Assembly: GCA_035995205.1 (NCBI GenBank)
Contig: DASYKS010000099.1
Coordinates: 62,001 to 126,000 of the forward strand
Length of the DNA: 64,000 nucleotides
Source: DASYKS01 sp035995205
Lineage (GTDB): Bacteria > Acidobacteriota > Thermoanaerobaculia > Multivoradales > UBA5704
Direction: 5' to 3'
Each line of letters starts with the position of its first letter. Within the stretch, counting starts at the first letter, position 1. The notes under the pieces are model-generated. The model searched no databases. It was not told where the DNA came from and was given only the letters and a program-made list of their open reading frames with translations. Below, one piece after another: positions 60,298 through 64,000 of the stretch. The position numbers and the translations under genes are program-made.

Positions 60298-61920
60298 TTA
60301 TGCGGCCGGGCCGGGAGGGGACAAGGGCGGCGCGGCTCCCGGCCTTTCCGCGATCAGGTAGCGGACCTTGGGCGGCCCCGGTTCCGTCTGGAACGTCCGG
60401 ATCCGCCGCTTCAGCTCGCGGTCGGCGACCGTCTCGCGCTCGTGCTGGCGGAGGTGCTCGATCCAGGAAGCGACAAGGTATTGCTCGACGTGGTGGTTCG
60501 GGGCACTCGCGTCCGTGAATAGACCCCATTCGTAGGCCCCGTCGCGGAGACGGGAGCGGCGCAGCTCGCGCATCGCGGCGCTGAACTCTTCGGCCTGCGC
60601 CGGATCGACCTCGTACTCGACGTTGACCAGGACTGGCCCGCGATCCGGCTCCGGTTCGTGGGCGACGATCGGCGCGGGCCACTGGCGGGAAGGGGCGAGG
60701 TTCAATCCCTCGCCGGAACGCAGATGGAAGCGGGCGGTCATGAGCAGGGCGACGACGGTGGTCGCCGCGGCCGCGGTGAGCGAGACGCGCAGGCCGAAAT
60801 GGTCGGCGAGCAGCCCCCAGAGCGCGCTGCCCGCGGACAGGCCGGCGTAGAAGGTGAGCAGATAGACCGATAGCGCGCGCGCTCGGACCCAGGCGGGGAG
60901 AGAAGTCTGGAACGCCACGTTCATGCTCGACAGCGCCGAGAGCCAGGCGCCGCCCGCGAGCAGCATGGCGAACAGGATCAGCGGAAAGCTCCGTACGAAC
61001 GCGAGCGCCAGCATCCCCCCGGCGAAGACCAGGGTGGCGACGATCACCACCAGATCGGTCGAGTTGTTCCGCTTGAGCCGGGGGAGGACGAACGCCGCGG
61101 TCACCGCGCCGACTCCGAGCAGGCCGAGCAGCAGGCCGTACGCCCCCGGGCCACGCCCCAGCTCGACGCGGGCGACGACGGGCAGGAGCGCCCAGAGCGC
61201 ACTGCCGCAGAAGACGAACGCCGTGCCGCGCCAGAGCACCGCGATCAGCTCCGGGGCGTGGCGCACGTAGCGAACCCCCGTCTGCATCGCACCGAAGAAG
61301 CGCTCGGTGGGAAGCACCGACTCCTCGATGGGGCGCTTCCAGGAGAGGAGCACCGCGAGCACGCCGAGAAAGGAGACGGCGTTCAAGGCGAACGTGGCGG
61401 TCGGTCCCGCGGCCGCGACGATCAGGCCGCCCAGGGCCGGGCCGGCGGCGCGCGCGATGTTGAATCCGACGCTGTTCAAGACGATCGCCTCGGGCAGCTC
61501 CTCGCGCGGGACCAGCTCGGGAAGGATCGCCTGCCAGGCCGGTCCGTTGAACGCGGTGCCCAATCCGAGCAGGAAGGTGAACAGGAGCAGCAGCCCGGGA
61601 GTCACCCCGCCGAGCGCCGAAACCAACGCGAGGCCGGCGGCCGCAGCGAGCATCCAGCTCTGCGTCACCACCAGCAGCCGGCGGCGGTCCATCACGTCGG
61701 CGAGCGCGCCGGACGGCAGCGCGAGCAAAAACATCGGCAGGCTGGTCGCCACCTGGACCATCGCCACCTGGGTGGAGGAGGAGGTCAACGTCGTCATCAT
61801 CCACGACGCCCCGACGCTCTGGAGCCAGGTGCCGACGTTGGAGGCCACGCTCGCGATCCAGAGCGAGCGGAGCAGCGGATAGCGCAACGGGCGCCAGGGG
61901 GATTTGGGGGGCGGGCTCAT
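60298..61920 (-). CDS. MFS exporter with C-terminal ferredoxin-like domain
   Basis: A 540-aa protein. Twelve TM segments form an MFS domain of the enterobactin-exporter-like branch (SNVGTWLQSVGASWMMTTL, GALADVMDRRRLL, LPEAIVLNSVGFNIARAAGPALGG). The C-terminal approximately 110 residues form a dimeric alpha-beta barrel resembling antibiotic-biosynthesis monooxygenase domains (VNVEYEVDPAQAEEFSAAM, HHVEQYLVASWIEHLRQHE). This fusion is a known family arrangement. I start at the ATG at 61920, since the frame upstream to 62013 is not hydrophobic or conserved in style. Confidence 0.82.
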   Translation of the reverse strand: MSPPPKSPWRPLRYPLLRSLWIASVASNVGTWLQSVGASWMMTTLTSSSTQVAMVQVATSLPMFLLALPSGALADVMDRRRLLVVTQSWMLAAAAGLALVSALGGVTPGLLLLFTFLLGLGTAFNGPAWQAILPELVPREELPEAIVLNSVGFNIARAAGPALGGLIVAAAGPTATFALNAVSFLGVLAVLLSWKRPIEESVLPTERFFGAMQTGVRYVRHAPELIAVLWRGTAFVFCGSALWALLPVVARVELGRGPGAYGLLLGLLGVGAVTAAFVLPRLKRNNSTDLVVIVATLVFAGGMLALAFVRSFPLILFAMLLAGGAWLSALSSMNVAFQTSLPAWVRARALSVYLLTFYAGLSAGSALWGLLADHFGLRVSLTAAAATTVVALLMTARFHLRSGEGLNLAPSRQWPAPIVAHEPEPDRGPVLVNVEYEVDPAQAEEFSAAMRELRRSRLRDGAYEWGLFTDASAPNHHVEQYLVASWIEHLRQHERETVADRELKRRIRTFQTEPGPPKVRYLIAERPGAAPPLSPPGPAA

Positions 61921-62062
61921 TGACGAAGGGAAGCCTCCAGAGGTCCGTCTCCCCCAGGATATCGCGCACTCGCTGTTTCGGTCAGGGCACGCGCTTGCCG
62001 CGTTGCCGTCCATTGCGGGAGAATGACGTTCGCTCGCGCGCGCTTCCCCTTACATCCCCTCG

Positions 62063-63421
62063 ATGCTCGAAACCCTCAGTCCTCAAAAAGCGCTCCCGCA
62101 CAGCGAGGAGTCCGAGCGGGCGGTGCTCGCCGGGGTGATGCTCGACCAGGCGCTGCTGCCGACGATCTCCGGGCGGCTCCGGCCGGAGGACTTCTACAGC
62201 GAACGGCATCAGATCCTGTACCGGGTGATGCTGGAGCTCCAGGAGGCGCAGGTCGGGATCGACCTGCGCACGGTCCAGGCGAAGCTCGAACAGCAGGCGC
62301 AGTTCGAGAAGGCGGGCGGGATCTCTTATCTCGCGAACCTGGATCTCGACCTGCCCGACCTTGGCCGGCTCGACGCCTACGTCGAGATCGTCAAGGAGCG
62401 TTCGGTCCGTCGCCGCCTGATCGACGCCTCGGGCAAGATCATTCGCGACTGCCTGGACGGCGGGGTCGAAGCCGCCGCGGCGCTCGGCCGGGCGGAGCAG
62501 GCGATCCTCGGGTTGGGGGAAGAGGCGGTCCAGCGCGGCTTCGTCGCGCTCTCTCACGTCTTCCACACGACCCTCGAAGAGCTGGAAGAGCGCCCGGGCT
62601 CGACGCTGATCGGCGTGCCCACGGGTTTCACCGATCTCGACCGGATCACCCACGGGCTGAACAAAGGGAACCTGATCATCATCGCCGGCCGGCCCGGCAT
62701 GGGCAAGACCAGCATTGCGCTCAACATGGCGCAGCACGTGGCGATCCGCGAGAAGAAGACGGTGGGCGTCTTTTCGCTGGAGATGAGCCAGCAGGAGCTT
62801 GCCCTGCGCATTCTCTGCTCGGAGGCCGACGTGTCGTTTTCCCGCTTGCGCTCGGGGACGCTTTCGCACCAGCAGTGGACGCGGGTCCACTCGGTCGTCC
62901 GCGCGACCTCGGACGTGCCGCTCTTCATCGACGACTCGCCGAACCCGACGCTGCTCGAAATCGCTTCGAAAGCCCGCCGTCTGAAAGCCGAGAAGGGGCT
63001 CGCCCTGGTGATCCTCGATTACCTCCAACTGATGCAGGCGGGGGGTAAGTACGAGAATCGTAACCTGGAGATCGCCGCGATCAGCCGCGGCTTGAAGCAG
63101 CTCGCCAAAGAGCTGGAGCTGCCGGTGATCGCGCTCTCCCAACTGTCGCGACAGCCCGAGCGGCGGGGGAGCGATCATCGGCCGCAGCTTTCGGACCTTC
63201 GCGAGTCGGGCTCCATCGAGCAGGACGCCGATCTGGTCGCGTTCGTCTACCGCGACGAGGTCTACAACCAGGACGACCCGGACAAGAAGGGGCTCGCCGA
63301 GCTGATCATCGCCAAGCACCGAAACGGCGAGACCGGCACGGTCGATCTGGTCTTCCTGGGCGAAACCACCAGCTTCCGCAACCTCGACCGCCATGGCCTC
63401 GATCACTCTGCCCCGTTCTGA
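62063..63421 (+). CDS. dnaB: Replicative DNA helicase DnaB
   Basis: A 452-aa protein. The N-terminal DnaB domain (SEESERAVLAGVMLD, HQILYRVMLEL) is followed by a RecA-type core with Walker A GRPGMGKTS, VFSLEMSQQELALR, Walker B LVILDYLQLM and ALSQLSRQPERR, then LRESGSIEQDAD and IAKHRNGETG. The length is normal for bacterial DnaB and no intein is present. It unwinds DNA at the replication fork as a hexamer. The alanine racemase gene follows four bases later. Confidence 0.95.
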   Translation: MLETLSPQKALPHSEESERAVLAGVMLDQALLPTISGRLRPEDFYSERHQILYRVMLELQEAQVGIDLRTVQAKLEQQAQFEKAGGISYLANLDLDLPDLGRLDAYVEIVKERSVRRRLIDASGKIIRDCLDGGVEAAAALGRAEQAILGLGEEAVQRGFVALSHVFHTTLEELEERPGSTLIGVPTGFTDLDRITHGLNKGNLIIIAGRPGMGKTSIALNMAQHVAIREKKTVGVFSLEMSQQELALRILCSEADVSFSRLRSGTLSHQQWTRVHSVVRATSDVPLFIDDSPNPTLLEIASKARRLKAEKGLALVILDYLQLMQAGGKYENRNLEIAAISRGLKQLAKELELPVIALSQLSRQPERRGSDHRPQLSDLRESGSIEQDADLVAFVYRDEVYNQDDPDKKGLAELIIAKHRNGETGTVDLVFLGETTSFRNLDRHGLDHSAPF

Positions 63422-63425
63422 GCCG

Positions 63426-64000
<575 letters not shown>

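Noticed and set aside
60298..61920. MFS plus ferredoxin-like domain as a novel fusion
   Set aside because: This domain pair is a known arrangement in the MFS_3-type family, so it is not unusual.

Overview
The window is GC-rich bacterial chromosome (about two thirds G+C by eye), densely coded on both strands, with no rRNA, tRNA, CRISPR array or transposase that I can recognise. Its gene families suggest a large-genome, aerobic, soil-type bacterium, most likely Acidobacteriota or a neighbouring phylum: a group 1h (actinobacterial-type, high-affinity) [NiFe]-hydrogenase, giant multicopper oxidases, many TPR proteins, a DUF4351/Rpn family member and bacterial ubiquitin-like conjugation genes. That assignment is inference. 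The dnaB-alr pair at the right end indicates core chromosome.

Left part (1-26 kb). A partial secreted formylglycine-generating-enzyme-like protein is followed by two tandem, nearly identical giant membrane-anchored multicopper oxidases (about 1,827 aa each), both on the minus strand. Next come a Kef-type antiporter and a GlcNAc-6-sulfatase-like sulfatase. A minus-strand amine/amino-acid catabolism block follows: permease, glutamine synthetase-like gamma-glutamyl ligase, gamma-glutamyl hydrolase, SDR and aldehyde dehydrogenase. It resembles the Puu putrescine pathway and is interrupted by an unusual array of 21-bp quasi-palindromic units. A RHH antitoxin with a broken MazF-like partner and an ABC exporter with an AraC-type membrane regulator complete this part.

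Middle part (27.8-34.1 kb). An eight-gene plus-strand operon encodes a complete ubiquitin-like conjugation set: two membrane Zn-finger proteins, a YukD-like ubiquitin fold, E1, JAMM protease with a TM anchor, FHA membrane protein, RING-like membrane protein, and an E2 with HPN motif and catalytic Cys. Five of the eight products carry TM segments, so the pathway is probably membrane-tethered.

Hydrogenase region (34.4-45.9 kb). Two divergent transcription units share one 52-bp intergenic region. The minus unit is MglA-like GTPase, small subunit 1, large subunit, and a protein with a HiPIP-like tail. The plus unit is a second small subunit with no large subunit of its own, a stand-alone HiPIP-like protein, maturation protease, TPR protein, two small membrane proteins, NifU-Rieske fusion, and a HypF split into two incomplete pieces.

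Right part (46-64 kb). A core-deleted Rpn/DUF4351 protein and a second 21-bp array precede a CHAT (caspase-like)/STAND-type NTPase. Four TPR proteins follow (470, 735, 1,023 and 648 aa) that all begin with the same approximately 100-residue module. This looks like an NLR-like signalling or defence system whose sensor part has been split off and multiplied, and with the arrays it is the best candidate here for an undescribed system. A threonine-degradation pair (kbl-tdh), an MFS exporter, dnaB and a partial alr finish the window.
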